A DNA stretch of 64,000 bases from Proteles cristata cristata. Taxonomy: Eukaryota > Chordata > Mammalia > Carnivora > Hyaenidae. A program made the position numbers and the translations under genes. The stretch covers positions 3,100,001-3,164,000 of the forward strand of contig JAESUZ010002551.1 in NCBI GenBank assembly GCA_017311185.1. The letters are read 5' to 3'. The notes beneath the pieces were generated by a model. It was given only the letters and a program-made list of their open reading frames with translations, had not been told where the DNA came from and ran no database searches. Shown piece after piece: positions 26,580-38,999 of this stretch. Within the stretch, counting starts at the first letter, position 1; each line of letters starts with the position of its first letter.

Positions 26580-27350
26580 CCAGTGACCAATGGGGATACA
26601 TACCCCAGCTTCTTCCTCCCTCGGGTGGGATGGATTAATTCTGAAGCATAGATTAATTAAAAAATTCCATGCTGGATTAAATGCCAACCTCCCAGTATGG
26701 CTGCTGGGGGTGGATAAGTTGCAAAATAACCACAAATCTTCCTCCTTCCTGTCATGCGACATTGCAGATCTCCCATCAAAAAGTGGAATCCATTCCCGCA
26801 ACCTTGAATCCAAGTAGTCATGTGAATTTGCGTTGGCCATTGGGAGATTAGCAAATATGACCCACTCAGAAGCTTGAAAAGTGCTTGCTTGCTGGGGCTT
26901 GTTTTCTTGCAGCATTTGGAACGTGAGGCTGCCACCTAACATAGCTGGCCTCTTGGAGGATGAGACTGGACTTAGAAATGAGCTTATCCAGCTAGGCCAA
27001 CCATTAGAAATATGTGTCTGATCACTGATGACATCTAGCCATCCCAGATGAATGTAGAAATCAGCTGAGCCCACTCATACAAGAACCATCTGAAAGATTC
27101 ACAGAAGCATGAGAAACTATACATGTTCAGTTTTAAAGTCAGCAGCATTGGGAAGGCTTGTTATGTGGCGCTAACTAACTAACTAACTAACACACTAGCA
27201 CATTTGCTTAACCTCTTACTCTCTATTGCCTTCCCTTGTCTGTATCTTTTTCCTACTCTGCTACTGGAATTTCCTGAACCTCCCAAGGAAATGTTCACTC
27301 AAATCCTTACCTCAGGGTCTACTTCCTGGGGAACCCAAACTAAGACACTC
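26580..27350. mobile_element. ancient unclassified dispersed repeat
   Basis: Has the texture of an old mammalian LTR or hybrid element (CAACCTTGAATCCAAGTAGT, TCAGCTGAGCCCACTC, GGGAACCCAAACTAAGAC). The long open frame on the - strand at 26,373-27,074 lies across it and shows no known domain, so I treat it as chance. Confidence 0.35.
27171..27190 (+). repeat. (CTAA)n microsatellite
   Basis: Five tandem CTAA units inside the old repeat. Confidence 0.9.
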
Positions 27351-28779
27351 TGTATTTAATTTCTACATACACGGGAGTCTTTTTCCTTAGGATTCTTTAG
27401 GGATTGTGAGCTGTTAAGTGGCACTGGACAAGAAATATTGCAAAACCCAGACTGTGCTCATTTGAACAATCCCGCGGTGCTCTTGGACTTAACAAGCTCA
27501 CAGGTTGGAACATTCTTTACTCTGCTGACATAACTTCCTGATTCCCCTGATCAAAGTGTCATACATGCTCTCCGTTCTCCCTCAGCATGACAGTAAGAAT
27601 CTCTTCCTAAACTGTTAGGTGTAGAAAAATGTGTCCTCCTAGGCTGGGAGGAAAGTGCAGAGTTGATTCAATTCCTCTTTCCAGTGAATGAGGAAAAGGT
27701 GACTATTTCCATGAAACTTTACTCCTATACCTTTCTTCTTTGATCAATTTACTGTCGATGTGATTTGAATGAAAAAGAGAAGCTCATAAGCTTAGCAGTG
27801 GCTTTATGAATCAAAGAAACTCAATTTCCTCTGGATTTTCCCTAGGTAGCAAAAATAGAAAACTTAGGCTCTATTGTAACTGGATAACCAGACAGCAGAA
27901 AATTTTCCAGGTAAAAGTACAAAGAAATATGAGTTATTTTGATTGTCATGGTGACGAGAATGAGTGTTTGTGTGTGTGTGCATGTTTGCGCACGTGTATT
28001 GGGGATCTTGTAAACTCAGGTGGGGTAGTGAGAAATTAAAAAAAGGAAGTTACATTTGAAGGATAAATATATTTATAAACTTGTAGGTACAGTGCTTTTA
28101 TAAATGCTTTAACACAAATACATTTTAAATGTGGTTATGTGGACCCAATTCCCAAATGTTGTTTCTTTTCACAAAATCTTTATGTGATGACTATATGAAT
28201 CTAATAACACAACTCTTGAAATACTTATCACCATGCATCAAAAATTAGTATCGTGATTAATATCTTACATGCTGTTAGAACTCTGTTTATGCAACCTCAC
28301 AAAAAAACACTATTTACCAGAGAAGCAGTTTCCTATTCTCGATTATTCTATCAGCATCTTTTCTCTGGGGGAACTTTTGCATTTGGTTGACATATGACTT
28401 TGAGACAATTAATATTACTTTGGTTTCCCACTGTAGCACTCTGACATGCTTCATTGTGAGAATAGTTGTTATTTATTATCATTTCAAGGTGGCAAGATAG
28501 GACAGTATCTTCAGGAGGTAATGCACAAATTATTCTCTGTCACTGCAACGAACAGCTGCTTTTCTTTCCAATCTTCTGCTGCACATAATATACATTTTCT
28601 TTTTCATATAGTTAAAAAAACCGTTTTTTAATTAAAAGGCAATATCCTTTCATTAATAGCTGATTTTTGGAGTAAAGGTGTAAAGACAATAAATAAAAAT
28701 TAGGTATGATTCAAATAGGGGCAACTACTAATAATGTTTGGTTTACTTCCCTCCAGAATTTTTTGTTTGAGTAAAAATT
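27351..28779. other. no gene recognised
   Basis: Unique-looking AT-rich sequence with a short GT run near 27,966-27,980. Confidence 0.5.
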
Positions 28780-28791
28780 CACATTTATTTT

Positions 28792-28978
28792 ATTTATTTA
28801 TTTTTAGAGAGAGAGAGCAGGGAAGAGGGACAGAGAGAGAGAAAGAGGGAGAATCTTAAGTAGGCTCCATGCTCGGTGCAGAACCCAATGTGGGGCTCAA
28901 TCCCACGACTCTGAGATCATGACCTGAGCTGAAATCAAGAGTCAGATGCTCAACTGACTGAGCCACCTAGATGCCCTG
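28792..28978 (-). mobile_element. feliform tRNA-derived SINE (older member of a pair)
   Basis: Diverged copy. It is flanked by CACATTTATTTT at 28,780-28,791 and 28,979-28,990. The second copy is part of the target site used by the next SINE. Confidence 0.88.
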
Positions 28979-28991
28979 CACATTTATTTTT

Positions 28992-29214
28992 AAAAAATTT
29001 TTAATGTTTAATTTATTTCTGAGAGAGAGAGAGAGACAGTGTGAGCAGGGGAGGGTCAGAGAGAGAGGGAGACGCAGAATCTGAAACTGGCTCCAGGCTC
29101 TGAGCTAGCTGTTAGCACAGAGCTCGATGCAGGGCTCGAACCCGGGAAGAACCATGAGATCATGACCTGAGCCGAAGTCAGACGCTTAACCAACTGAGCC
29201 ACCCAGGTGCCCCC
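28992..29214 (-). mobile_element. feliform tRNA-derived SINE (younger member of a pair)
   Basis: Same orientation as the preceding SINE and immediately next to it. Its flanks are CTGCACATTTATTTTT (28,976-28,991) and CTGCACACTTATTTTT (29,215-29,230), one mismatch. It therefore landed in the downstream target duplication of the neighbour. Confidence 0.9.
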
Positions 29215-29329
29215 CTGCACACTTATTTTTAACTAAATCGGCATTATAGTATTTTAAAATTATTTTATTATAAAATAAGAATATATTTTAAATTTAAAAC
29301 TGTATTGCAGTTACTTTTTAAAACCTCTA

Positions 29330-29690
29330 AATATTTAAATATCATGGTACTGGCTTCATCACATCTCCCTGCATGGATGCGCATGGAATGTTCTACTTGA
29401 CCCCTCTCATTAGACATCTATGTCATTTCCAACATCTTTGTAACTGAATTTTTCTGCACATCTGTGATTATTGTCTTAGTCTAATGTCCCAGAAATAAAA
29501 TCACTAGATCAAAGAATAGTACATTTTTGAGACTTTTGATATATTTTTCTCTCAAACAGATTGTACCTATTTTCAGTCTCTAAGGGTATATTTTAATAGC
29601 TTTGTTGCTCTTGGTAACATGAATTTTATATTCAATTGTCAGCTAGTTTGATCTCCAAACACTAAGTGAAATAAGGATCAATCTATCTGT
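29330..29690 (-). mobile_element. old L1 remnant
   Basis: Has the typical antisense L1M texture, for example GACATCTATGTCATTTCCAA, then AAAATCACTAGATCAAAGAA. The exact subfamily cannot be told. Confidence 0.45.
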
Positions 29691-29699
29691 CTATCGAGG

Positions 29700-30630
29700 A
29701 AAATAACATAAGGACGCATATATGTCATGGATTTGTCCTCACACTTTCTCATCCGAGCCCCTTGTAACCTGGTTCTTCCCCCGTGTCCAGTGTGTAAGAA
29801 TGGCAGGTAAAGCACCTGCCATTATGTGGCATGAATGTCTCAGAGTGGACTGGACCACACCCATGTTTGTCTAGGGATCCTAATGCAATCCAATTCTCCA
29901 TTGCTGTGTGAACCAGAATGGTACTTGTGATAATGCTTTGGCTCATTCTGTTGCAAACAAGTGGGCTTTAAAGAAAGAAAACTCTCAAACCAAATAAATC
30001 CATCTTGTAAGGCATAAAATTTAATATAAAGGAACTTAATTTGTCCTTTGAGTCTCAAGGAAGTGAGACTACAGAGTAAGACAAAGGTGAAGATACACAT
30101 CTTGGGCTAGATTTTGAAACTAGAAAAGAATGTGCCTAGTTAATGTTTGCAGAGTTATTAGAAAGGCTATTTTGAAAGAAGGAAATGACCTGTAGGAGAA
30201 AACCTTGTGACTTTCAGGGCAAGTGTCTCCATACAGTTGGCCAGCCTGACATCTCCTTTGCCTCCTCCCTGGGTCTCGTCTCTCTGTCCTGCACTGCAGC
30301 CTGGGATTGCCCTTATCTGTACTCATTGCCATCTTGCTTGGGTTGCAGCCATTAAAACCACTTGGCTCTCCACCTCATGGAAGCCTTCTGTCTTCCTAAA
30401 GGCGCAAGGCCCTTTAATCACCTGATCCCATAGCGGGTATGTGCTAAGTGGTTCCCTTTGTGGGTCTCTGCCTATACTGTTCTCCTGTGAGTTCCATCTG
30501 CTGTCATTGTTCAACCCAAGAGACATGAAGGACTGAAGCAATGTCATTCATAGCCCCGAACGTAGACCCTTGACACTCTGTCTCCAAGTAGAAATATCTC
30601 AGTGCTTAGATTTTAATTGCTTATTTTTTC
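29700..30630. other. no gene recognised
   Basis: Mixed unique sequence. Short frames on both strands near 30,120-30,550 have no recognisable domain. Confidence 0.45.
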
Positions 30631-30639
30631 ATCCAACTA

Positions 30640-31215
30640 AGAAATATGTATTCAGAACTTATGATGTATTAGGTACTTCTAAAGGTTGTGAACTCCACAT
30701 TGCTCAAAAATATTCAAATTCATGACCATAATGGAGGTTATAATCTAGTAAGGATAGCAGATAATTAACAAATATGCAGCAGTTTCATAATGTGGTGTTA
30801 GGTTGTGGCAAGTGCTATGAAGAACAATTAAGTGAAATATGAGGACAAAAAGGGAGAGAGATAGGTGGTGAGGAGAGGTCTTTCTAAGAAGGTGGGATTT
30901 CATAGAGACTTGAAAGAGAGAGAATAGACCATATAGATATCTGCAGGATATTTAGATGTCCCAGTAGGGAGAACTGTATGTGCAAAGGTCCTGAGGTGGG
31001 AGTATGTTTGAGAAGAAGAAAGAGGCCAGTGTGTAGGGATGGAGTAAGTGAAGAAGAGGATTGGGGGAGTCAAAGATAGTCAAAGGCCAGGTAAGGGGGA
31101 TAATATGGTGTCCAGCAGATATAAAACCTGGATTTTATTTGAAATGTGATAGGAAGCTAGTGAAGGCTTTTAAGAAAGAAGTGATGTGCTGTTGTGATTT
31201 TTCTAATTCTGCTTT
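30640..31215 (+). mobile_element. ancient mammalian dispersed repeat
   Basis: Contains CAAAGGTCCTGAGGTGGGAG, AGAGGCCAGTGTG, GATAGGAAGCTAGTGAAGGC and AAGAAGTGATGTGCTG, in the order I know from a common ancient mammalian repeat. I cannot give its family name. Confidence 0.5.
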
Positions 31216-32703
31216 CATGGTCTTGTCCTGTGACATTGAAACAGGAGGACTTTTTTTTTTTTTAATTTTCTTTTGCTTTTGTCAACATCACCATGTGGGT
31301 GACAGTTTAGAATAGTTAAAGGTTCTTTTTCTGCCAGAGGCATAATTAAAATTCCTGGGACTTTTTATAAAACTTTACAGAGGACTTGGAGTAGTGAAGT
31401 TTTTTTGGAATCAAAATAACAGAGTTCCATCTCAGATTACTTTAGCAAACCTCATTAGAAAATTTATGGTATATCTTTGAGACTCCAGGAAGCAGGGCTG
31501 CCTTAGGGGCCTCAGGAGCGGCCATTTGTGGTCCCTCTTCTGCAGTTTCACCAACAGTATTGAGACCCACAGTCTCTGGGTGAGAAAGAATTTGATTGGT
31601 TCAGCTTGACTCAGATATCATCTTCTGGACCCATCAATTTTAGTCAAGGAGACAAGGCAGCAGAAACCCAAGTGCTCTAAGACCCCTGCGGGATGGTACA
31701 TGGTTCCCAAAGAGCAGGCTTTACAGGTAACTTTCTCTGAAGTGCTATATGACTTGTCAGTGGCCAATCACCCATGTGCTTTGTTTATGCACTTTGATGG
31801 AGGCAGACCCCTGAAGCAGGGGCTTCTGGGTAGTATCCATGTCCCTGCTCTCTTTCTCTATGGAGACTTAATATCCTGGGCAACTTGGCTGCAAAGTCCT
31901 TGACGATAAGGGCCAATTTTATCCCATTTTGTACCTCCTTGCACGAAGTAAAGGGTAAGGGATATTTTTGGTGTTTAATTTTGCTTCAGGCCCTGTTCTT
32001 CATGATCCTGGAGCTGCCCCACAACTATCTAAAATTACAGGTTCTATTTTACATTCTTAAAAGATTTGCTGATAACTTGGCAGGCAGATATAGTTTTATT
32101 GTGAAAAAAGTTTTGCCCACTCTCACATGTACTACTCTGCCAAGAACATGGAATTTGGAGCCAGGAGACTATATTAAATCTGGTTTCTGGGAAACTGGGA
32201 GATGGGGATTTGTGGGCAGGAGGTTTATTGGGGAGTGTTCTGGAGATTGGCACCCGGGAGGTATGGCACTCTGACAGGGTAGACAGAGAAGGGGAAGTAC
32301 GATGCACTGGTACCTTCGGCCTATCCTACAGAGATCCATGCAGCTTAAGTGAACCTTCAGCATTATCCAGAATGAAGCAAGGGGGCCAGGCCTCTGTACC
32401 CTACGGTGACCATGAGGGAGAGGGGGCTTCTGTTGGGAGAGGCAGATCTCTTAGGCTGAAGGCAATGCCTGGAGAAGGTTGCTTCAGTGAGCTTTCAGCT
32501 ACCAATGCTATCAGCAGCTGGGGGAGTGAGTGCTTTACTCCTGACGTGGGGGTGGGGAGAGGGAGAGTCTGATAGGTTCACCATCGCATCCACTCCAAAG
32601 GCTTAAATTTCAATTTTGTTCTACCATCCTTTCCTGTGAGGCTGTGGGAAAATCCTCTAATTTCTTTGAGGTACCATGATGTCATTTTAAAAAATGGGAT
32701 TTA
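31216..32703. other. no gene recognised
   Basis: The region 31,700-32,580 has above-average GC and several overlapping short frames, but no exon-like splice pair or known domain. Confidence 0.45.
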
Positions 32704-32716
32704 AAAAATCAGATAA

Positions 32717-32877
32717 GGAGTGCCTGGGTGGCTCAGTCGGTTGGGCATATGACTTCAGCTTAGGTCATGATCTCATAGCTCGTGAGTTCAAGCCCCACAT
32801 TGGGCTCTGTGCTGACAGCTCGGAGCCTGGAGCCTGCTTTGGATTCTCCCTGTTCTCTACACCTCACCCACTCAAAT

Positions 32878-32918
<41 letters not shown>

Positions 32919-32944
32919 AATCAATAAACGTTAAAAAACATTTT
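32717..32944 (+). mobile_element. feliform tRNA-derived SINE
   Basis: Head GGAGTGCCTGGGTGGCTCAG, body with GGGCTCTGTGCTGACAGCTC, and a long (TC)n run at about 32,881-32,914. Flanks AAAAATCAGATAA (32,704-32,716) and AAAAATCAAATAA (from 32,945) form the target duplication. Confidence 0.93.
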
Positions 32945-33373
32945 AAAAATCAAATAAAATAAACAGTGCTGTGAGCACTGTGTAAAACACTTTTCACTTG
33001 TGTATACTGTTTAATTTCCCTGTAAGTCTGTGCCTTATCTAGTTTAGGACAGTTCTGTTGATGAGGAGAGAGATCTTCAAGATGAAAGTAGTTTGCTTGA
33101 ATTTAATACAGATAAGCCATACAGAAAATGCTGTCTCAGATCTTCTGAACTTAAGTCTTTATTTTGGCCAATTCTGAATTTAAGTCTTTATTTGGCCAAC
33201 TCATTAGAGCTGCCTCTCAGCAACAGAAATAACATTAAGATTAATAATATAATTAATAATGGCAAGTGATACCTAATTATATATGCTTGTTACAAGAATT
33301 GAAAGACATTTGCAAATCATAAGTTATTGAAAATAAGTGAGACAATATCACTGTTCTTCAAAATTGCTTTTTC

Positions 33374-33588
33374 TGGGTGCTTGGGTGGCTCAGTTGGTTA
33401 AGTGTGTGACTCTTGATTTTGGTTCAGGTCATTACCTCACGGTTCACAGGTTCGAGTTCCCCATCGAGCTCTGTGCTGACAGCATGGAACCTGCTTGGGA
33501 TTCTCTCTGTCCTCTCTCTCTGCCTCTCCCCTGCTTCTATGCATGTTCTCTCTTTCTCTCTCAAAAATAAATAAACTTTTAAAAATAT
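33374..33588 (+). mobile_element. feliform tRNA-derived SINE, diverged
   Basis: Head TGGGTGCTTGGGTGGCTCAG, then GGTTCACAGGTTCGAG, TCTGTGCTGACAGCATGG and CAAAAATAAATAAAC. Confidence 0.92.
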
Positions 33589-35270
33589 TTCTTTTTCCAT
33601 CCATAAGACACGAGCATGTCTTTAATCTTGAAAAAAGGAAGAAAGATTTACACAACATCCTAGAAAATTTCCCCTAGAGAACCTTTATGAAGCACAAGGC
33701 ATCATGTTGTTTCCACATTTTTTAAAATCATGTTTGGACTCCTCTGGTTCTCTCTTTGAGAGCTTAAAAAATTCAGCTCACATATTCTGAGCTGCAGCTG
33801 AGTCTTTGGGGCTGTGCTGTAGGGTACATAAATGAAAGAAATGTTGTCCTTCAGGGATAAAAATAAGACCAATCAGTGACAGTGATGGGAACCCATGTAC
33901 TGGAGGAACAGGGACATTAAAAGAGCTTGGAGGCTCTGGGAGTCTGGGCCAGACTCTTCAATTATCAAGGTGACTCATACCATAGATGTAAACTTTGGTT
34001 TTGAACTTTATAGGCTTTGACTTTCAGGATCCATTTTTATATGGTGAAAAAGTCATGGCAAGTAAGCAGTCTGTGTTATCTTTACCAATTTAGGAAAAAG
34101 GTGTGACTCTATATGTGAGGCTCGTTCTCCTATTGACATGCAAAGTGCTTTATATGACACACAAAATCCAAAGAAAACAGTTGTTTTGAACATACATGGT
34201 TGCAGGTATATTTTGAATCGCTTTATGATTGATTGATATTCATGACCCTGCATGCAAACTCAACAGCACACTTAAATTTAGGTTAAAAGAGTCTCTCCAC
34301 ATGATTGTAAAAGCCCCCTTTCCTATTCATTTCATAGTTACTTTGCTCGAAAATTGCAGGTTTTGGTCAAATTTTTACTACCTCTTATTTCTGGAAAACA
34401 ATCAAGTAGCACTATTAACACGTACTATTTGACTAAAGGTATTTGTCTAAACCATGAAATCTGCAGTTCTGGGTTTTCCCATGTTCTTTCTTGCCTCCCT
34501 AACCCCTCCTCTGCTCCCTTTAGTAAATTCCAGATTCCCCAGTGTAGCAAGTTCAATAGAGGTCAATGGATTCTCATGTCGCTGGTTTGTTTACTTTTTA
34601 TCTCCACTTGACCTACATTAAAAAGTCAAGATTTTTGGCAGGAGGAGTTATTTGAAAAGGAAATGTAATGGTGTAGGGATGGTTCCAGTGACTTTGAAAG
34701 TTCATCTCTGTAATTGTAGAGAGATTGAATTATATCCACATGGCTAGTTTGTTCAATCACAGTTGCATTGCTTGGCTTCAATGGCAATAAGAAAACATGT
34801 CTATTAGGCTGTGTTTCTAACCACTCTGTGAACCAGTCAATGTCAGTGACTCATTAAGTTTTGGTTGTATAGACCTGGCTAATGTTTTGGGTGCGATCCG
34901 GCATAACACACCAAATCGTAAAACAATACAGACAGTTTTGGTTGTGATTCATAGCCAAGAAGGAAAATTAATAAAATCTAGAATGTTTCCTTTTGTTCCC
35001 AAGGCTATCAGTATTCTTGGAATCAGAACTGTGAACAAATGAAAGTGCTTCCTAGTGAAAAAAGCAAAATCCGTTAAACTCAAGCATATTAAAAAATGCA
35101 ATCTCATTTTCACTTTCTAAAGCATTGGTGTCAAGATATACTTGAAACAACAATTAACCTTAGGTATGGATATGATAACAGAAACATCCTTCATGTGTGT
35201 GCTCCAGCCAAAATTCCAAGTTTAATTTGAGAAGCATAAACACAGTTATCTCTCTTATATAACACAGGAT
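33589..35270. other. no gene recognised
   Basis: Unique-looking AT-rich sequence. Nothing assignable. Confidence 0.5.
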
Positions 35271-35271
35271 C

Positions 35272-35512
35272 AGGGGTTCTCAGCCTCAGCACTATAGACA
35301 CTTTGGGCCAGATGATTTGTTGTGGGAGTTGTCCTGTGCACTGCGGGGTATTTAGCAGCAACCCTGGCCTCTACCCACTATAGATGTTGATAGAAACAGC
35401 AGCCTCTCCCTTTCCCCATTTGTGACAACCAAAAATGTCTCCAGGCATTGCCAAAAGTCCCAGCACTGGGGGCGTGGGGAAGGGACAAAGCCAGCCCCAG
35501 TGGAGAACCAGT
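35272..35512 (-). mobile_element. MER20 (hAT-Charlie) DNA transposon
   Basis: Contains GGGGTTCTCAGCCTCAGCAC, TTTGGGCCAGATGATTTGTT, GTATTTAGCAGCAACCCTGG and AACCAAAAATGTCTCCAGGC, and ends GTGGAGAACCAG. These are the landmarks of MER20 read in reverse. Nonautonomous, no coding capacity. Confidence 0.85.
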
Positions 35513-35621
35513 ATGCTGACAACTCTCTTGGGTTTTGTGCTTAAGTTCAGTATTACAATTTAAAAGCAGAATTTACCTATAGAGAGTATTTGAAAGTTCC
35601 ATAATCTTTGCTAGGAAGATA

Positions 35622-35845
35622 TTTTAAAAATTGTTTTAGTGTTTATATTCTAATTTTGAGAGAGAGAGAGAGACAGAGCAAGAGTGGGGAAAGGACAGAG
35701 AGAGAGGGAGACACAGAATCTGAAGCAGGCTCCAGGCTCTGAGCTGTCAGCGCAGAGCCCGATGCAAGGCCCAAACCCACAAACTGAGAGATCATGACCT
35801 CAGTCGAGGTTGACTTCTTAACCAACTGAGCCACCCAGGTGCCCG
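35622..35845 (-). mobile_element. feliform tRNA-derived SINE
   Basis: Antisense body ending CACCCAGGTGCCCG. The short repeat AGGAAGAT flanks it at 35,613-35,620 and 35,846-35,853. Confidence 0.92.
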
Positions 35846-35853
35846 AGGAAGAT

Positions 35854-36892
35854 TTTTTTTAAAAAGGAACTGCATCCTGTATCTGGTAGACAGTGGCCGG
35901 ACAAAAGGTCTTCTTGTGAACTTCCTATTCTAGGATTTAGTGTCACACTTAGAGGAGTGGTGATTATAAGATCTTTCTGTTTTCAAGCCCGCAGTATTCA
36001 TTGGCATGTTTTAAATATTATGGTTAAAGTAAATGGAGTGGAAATTGTATAATTCTCATATTGACTTCATTTCAAAAAAGAAAATAACATTTAGATTTAG
36101 AGCAAAACAAGTTGTCAACAGCTTTGGGTAATCTCTAGGGATGCCTAACTATGCCAAAGACCATGGGAATAAAATTGTGCCTTTTCTCAGTAATGTTGCA
36201 GTGAAGAATCCTATTTTCATCCTTTTGTCCACACGATTTTCTTATTTATAGTATCCAAGTATAGGAGTGAGAGTGTTGGTGTTGTTAATATGCTTCTGTC
36301 AACAAATCTTCATGTATACGGTTTGTTTTTCCTTTTTGTGTTTTTGGTAAGTTTACTTATACTTCTCTAGAGTTAAATAAAAATGGATTCAAATATATTG
36401 GCTTTAGGATTTGTGGCTATTGGCCTTACGTTTGGACTTCTATGCATAAGTGAGAGTGTGTGTGCATCCGTTCTTGGGAGGACACCCATTTGCCCTCATT
36501 TTTATGCCCATTTATAAGTCTCTCCCTTAAAATGTCACCCACTTAGAGCAAGCTCATTGTCTATTGAAAGGAAAAGCTTTCTGCAATACCTGCTCAGTTT
36601 AAACTCACCAGATATAAATTCTATAACAAAGTACATATCAGGAGTCAGAATATCCTCAAATTATAATAGGTCACTCATCTTCCTTTCTCCTTTCAATCTG
36701 GGGTCCACTGTGAATGCAGTGGTTTGGCTTTCTTTGGGAGTGCGCTGGCCCAGCAGGGCACCCAGTTTCTCTTCCAGCTGCTGATCTGCACAGGGATCCT
36801 CCCTGAGCTGCCCCACATAAAGTCTGAACATCCGGACAAACTCCCTATTCAGTAAGTTAGGTTGAACAGTTAATTTTCTTCCATCACTCTTC
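35854..36892. other. no gene; possible old L1 remnant
   Basis: Sequence at about 36,130-36,450 has an antisense L1M-like texture. The rest is unassigned. Confidence 0.4.
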
Positions 36893-38741
36893 TTTTTTCT
36901 AAATACTTTATTGTCAAGTTGGTTTCGATATAATACCCAGTGCTCATCCCCACAAGTGCCCTCCTCCATGCCCATCCCCCCTCCCCCCCACACCCATCAG
37001 TCCTCAGTTTTTGTCAGCATTCAAGAGTCTCTCGTGGTTTGCCTCTCTTCCTCTCCCCAACTATTTTTCCCCTTCTCCTCCCCCATGGTCCTCCATTAAG
37101 TTCCTTCTAATCCACCTATATGTGCAAACATATCCTGTCCTCTGCCTGACTTTTTTCGCTCAGCATAACACCCTCAAGTTCCATCTATGTTGCTACACAT
37201 GGCCAGATTTCATTGTTTCTCATTGCAATGTAGTATTCCATTGTTTAGATAAACCACATCTTCTTGATCCATTTGTCAGTTGATGGACATTTAGGCTCTT
37301 TCCATGTTTTGGCTATTGTGGAGAGTGCTGCTATGAACATTGGGGTCCATGTGCCCCTATGCATCAGCACTCCTGTATCCCTCGGGTAAATTCTTAGCAG
37401 TGCTACTGCTGGGTCATAGCGGCATTCTATTGTTAATTTTTTGAGGAACCTCCATACTGTTTTCCAGAGGGGCTACACCAGTTTATATTCCCACCAACAG
37501 TGTAGGAGGGTGCCTGTTTCTTCATATCCTCGCCAGCATCTATAGTCTCCTGATTTGTTCATTTTAGCCACTCTGACTGGTATCTCAGTGTGGTTTTGAT
37601 TTGTATTTCCCTGATGAGGAGGGATGCTGAGCATCGTTTCATGTGTCTGTTGGCCATCTGGATGTCCTCTTTGGAGAAGTGTCTGTTCATGTCTTCTGCC
37701 CATTTCTTCACTGGATTATTTGTTTTTCAGGTGTGGAGTTTGGTGAGTTCCTTATAGATTTTGGATAATAACTCTTTATCTGATATGTCATTTGCAACTA
37801 TCTTTTCCCATTCTGTCAGTTGCCTATTAGTTTTATGGATTGTTTCCTTTGCTGTGCAGAACCTTTTTATCTTGATGAGGTCCCAGTAGTTCAGTTTTGC
37901 TCTTGATTCCCTTGCCTTTGAGGATGTGTCAAGTAAGAAATTGCTGTGATTGAAGTCAAGGAGGTTGTTCCCTGCTTTCTCCTCTAGGGTGTTGATAGTT
38001 TCCTGTCTCACGTTCAGGTCCTTTATGCATTTTGAGTTTATTTTTGTGCATGGTGTGAGAAAATGATCTAGTTTCATTCTTCTGCATGTTGCTGTCCAGT
38101 TCTCCCAACACCATCTGTTAAAGAGGCTGTCTCTTTTCCATTCGATACTCTTTCCTGCTTTGTCAAAGATTAGTTGGGTGTATACTTTTGGGTCCAATTC
38201 TAAGTTCTGAATTCTATTCCATTTGTCTATGTGTCTGTTTTTGTGCCAATACCATACTGTCTTGATGATGACAGCTTTGTAGTAGAGGCTAAAGTCTGGG
38301 ATGGTGATGCCTCCCATTTTGGTTTTCTTCTTCAGTATTACTTTGGCTATTCGGGGTCTTTTGTGGTTCCATACAAATTTTATAGTAGTTTGTTCTAGCT
38401 TTGAGAAGAATGCTGGTACAGTTTTGATAGGGATTGCATTGAAGATGTAGATTGCTTTGTGTGGTAATGACATTTTAACAATATTTATTCTTCTGAACCA
38501 TGAGCATGGAATGTTTTTCCATTTCTTTGTGTCTTCTTCAATTTCCTTCATAAGTTTTCTTTAGTTTTCATCATACAGATCTTCTACATCTTTGGTTAGG
38601 TTTATTCCTAAGTATTTTATGATTTTTTGTGCAATTGTGAATGGGATCAGTTTCTTGATTTCTCTTTCTGTTGCTTCATTATTGGTGTATGGAAATGCAA
38701 CAGATTTCTGTACGTTGATTTTGTACCCTGCAACTTTGCTG

Positions 38742-38999
38742 AATTCCTGGATCAGTTCTACTAGGCTTCTGGTGGAGTCTTTCGGGTTTTCCAGAGTATC
38801 ATGTCATCTGCGAAAAGTGAAAGTTTGACTTCTTCGTTGTCAATTCTGATGCCTTTTATTTCCTTTTGTTAATTCCTGGATCAGTTCTACTAGGCTTCCG
38901 GTGGAGTCTTTCGGGTTTTCCAGAGTATCATGTCATCTGCGAAAAGTGAAAGTTTGACTTCTTCGTTGTCAATTCTGATGCCTTTTATTTCCTTTTGTT
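38742..38999. repeat. 129-bp tandem duplication in L1 RT
   Basis: Copies 38,742-38,870 and 38,871-38,999 are head to tail and differ at about one base (GGCTTCTGG against GGCTTCCGG). Each copy includes the complement of the codons for the FADD catalytic motif. 129 is a multiple of three, but the frame was already broken next to the motif. The near identity means a recent local duplication or an assembly artefact. Confidence 0.92.

Noticed and set aside
26373..27074. 233-codon frame on the - strand as a gene
   Set aside because: It lies inside an ancient dispersed repeat, with no recognisable domain and no exon signals.
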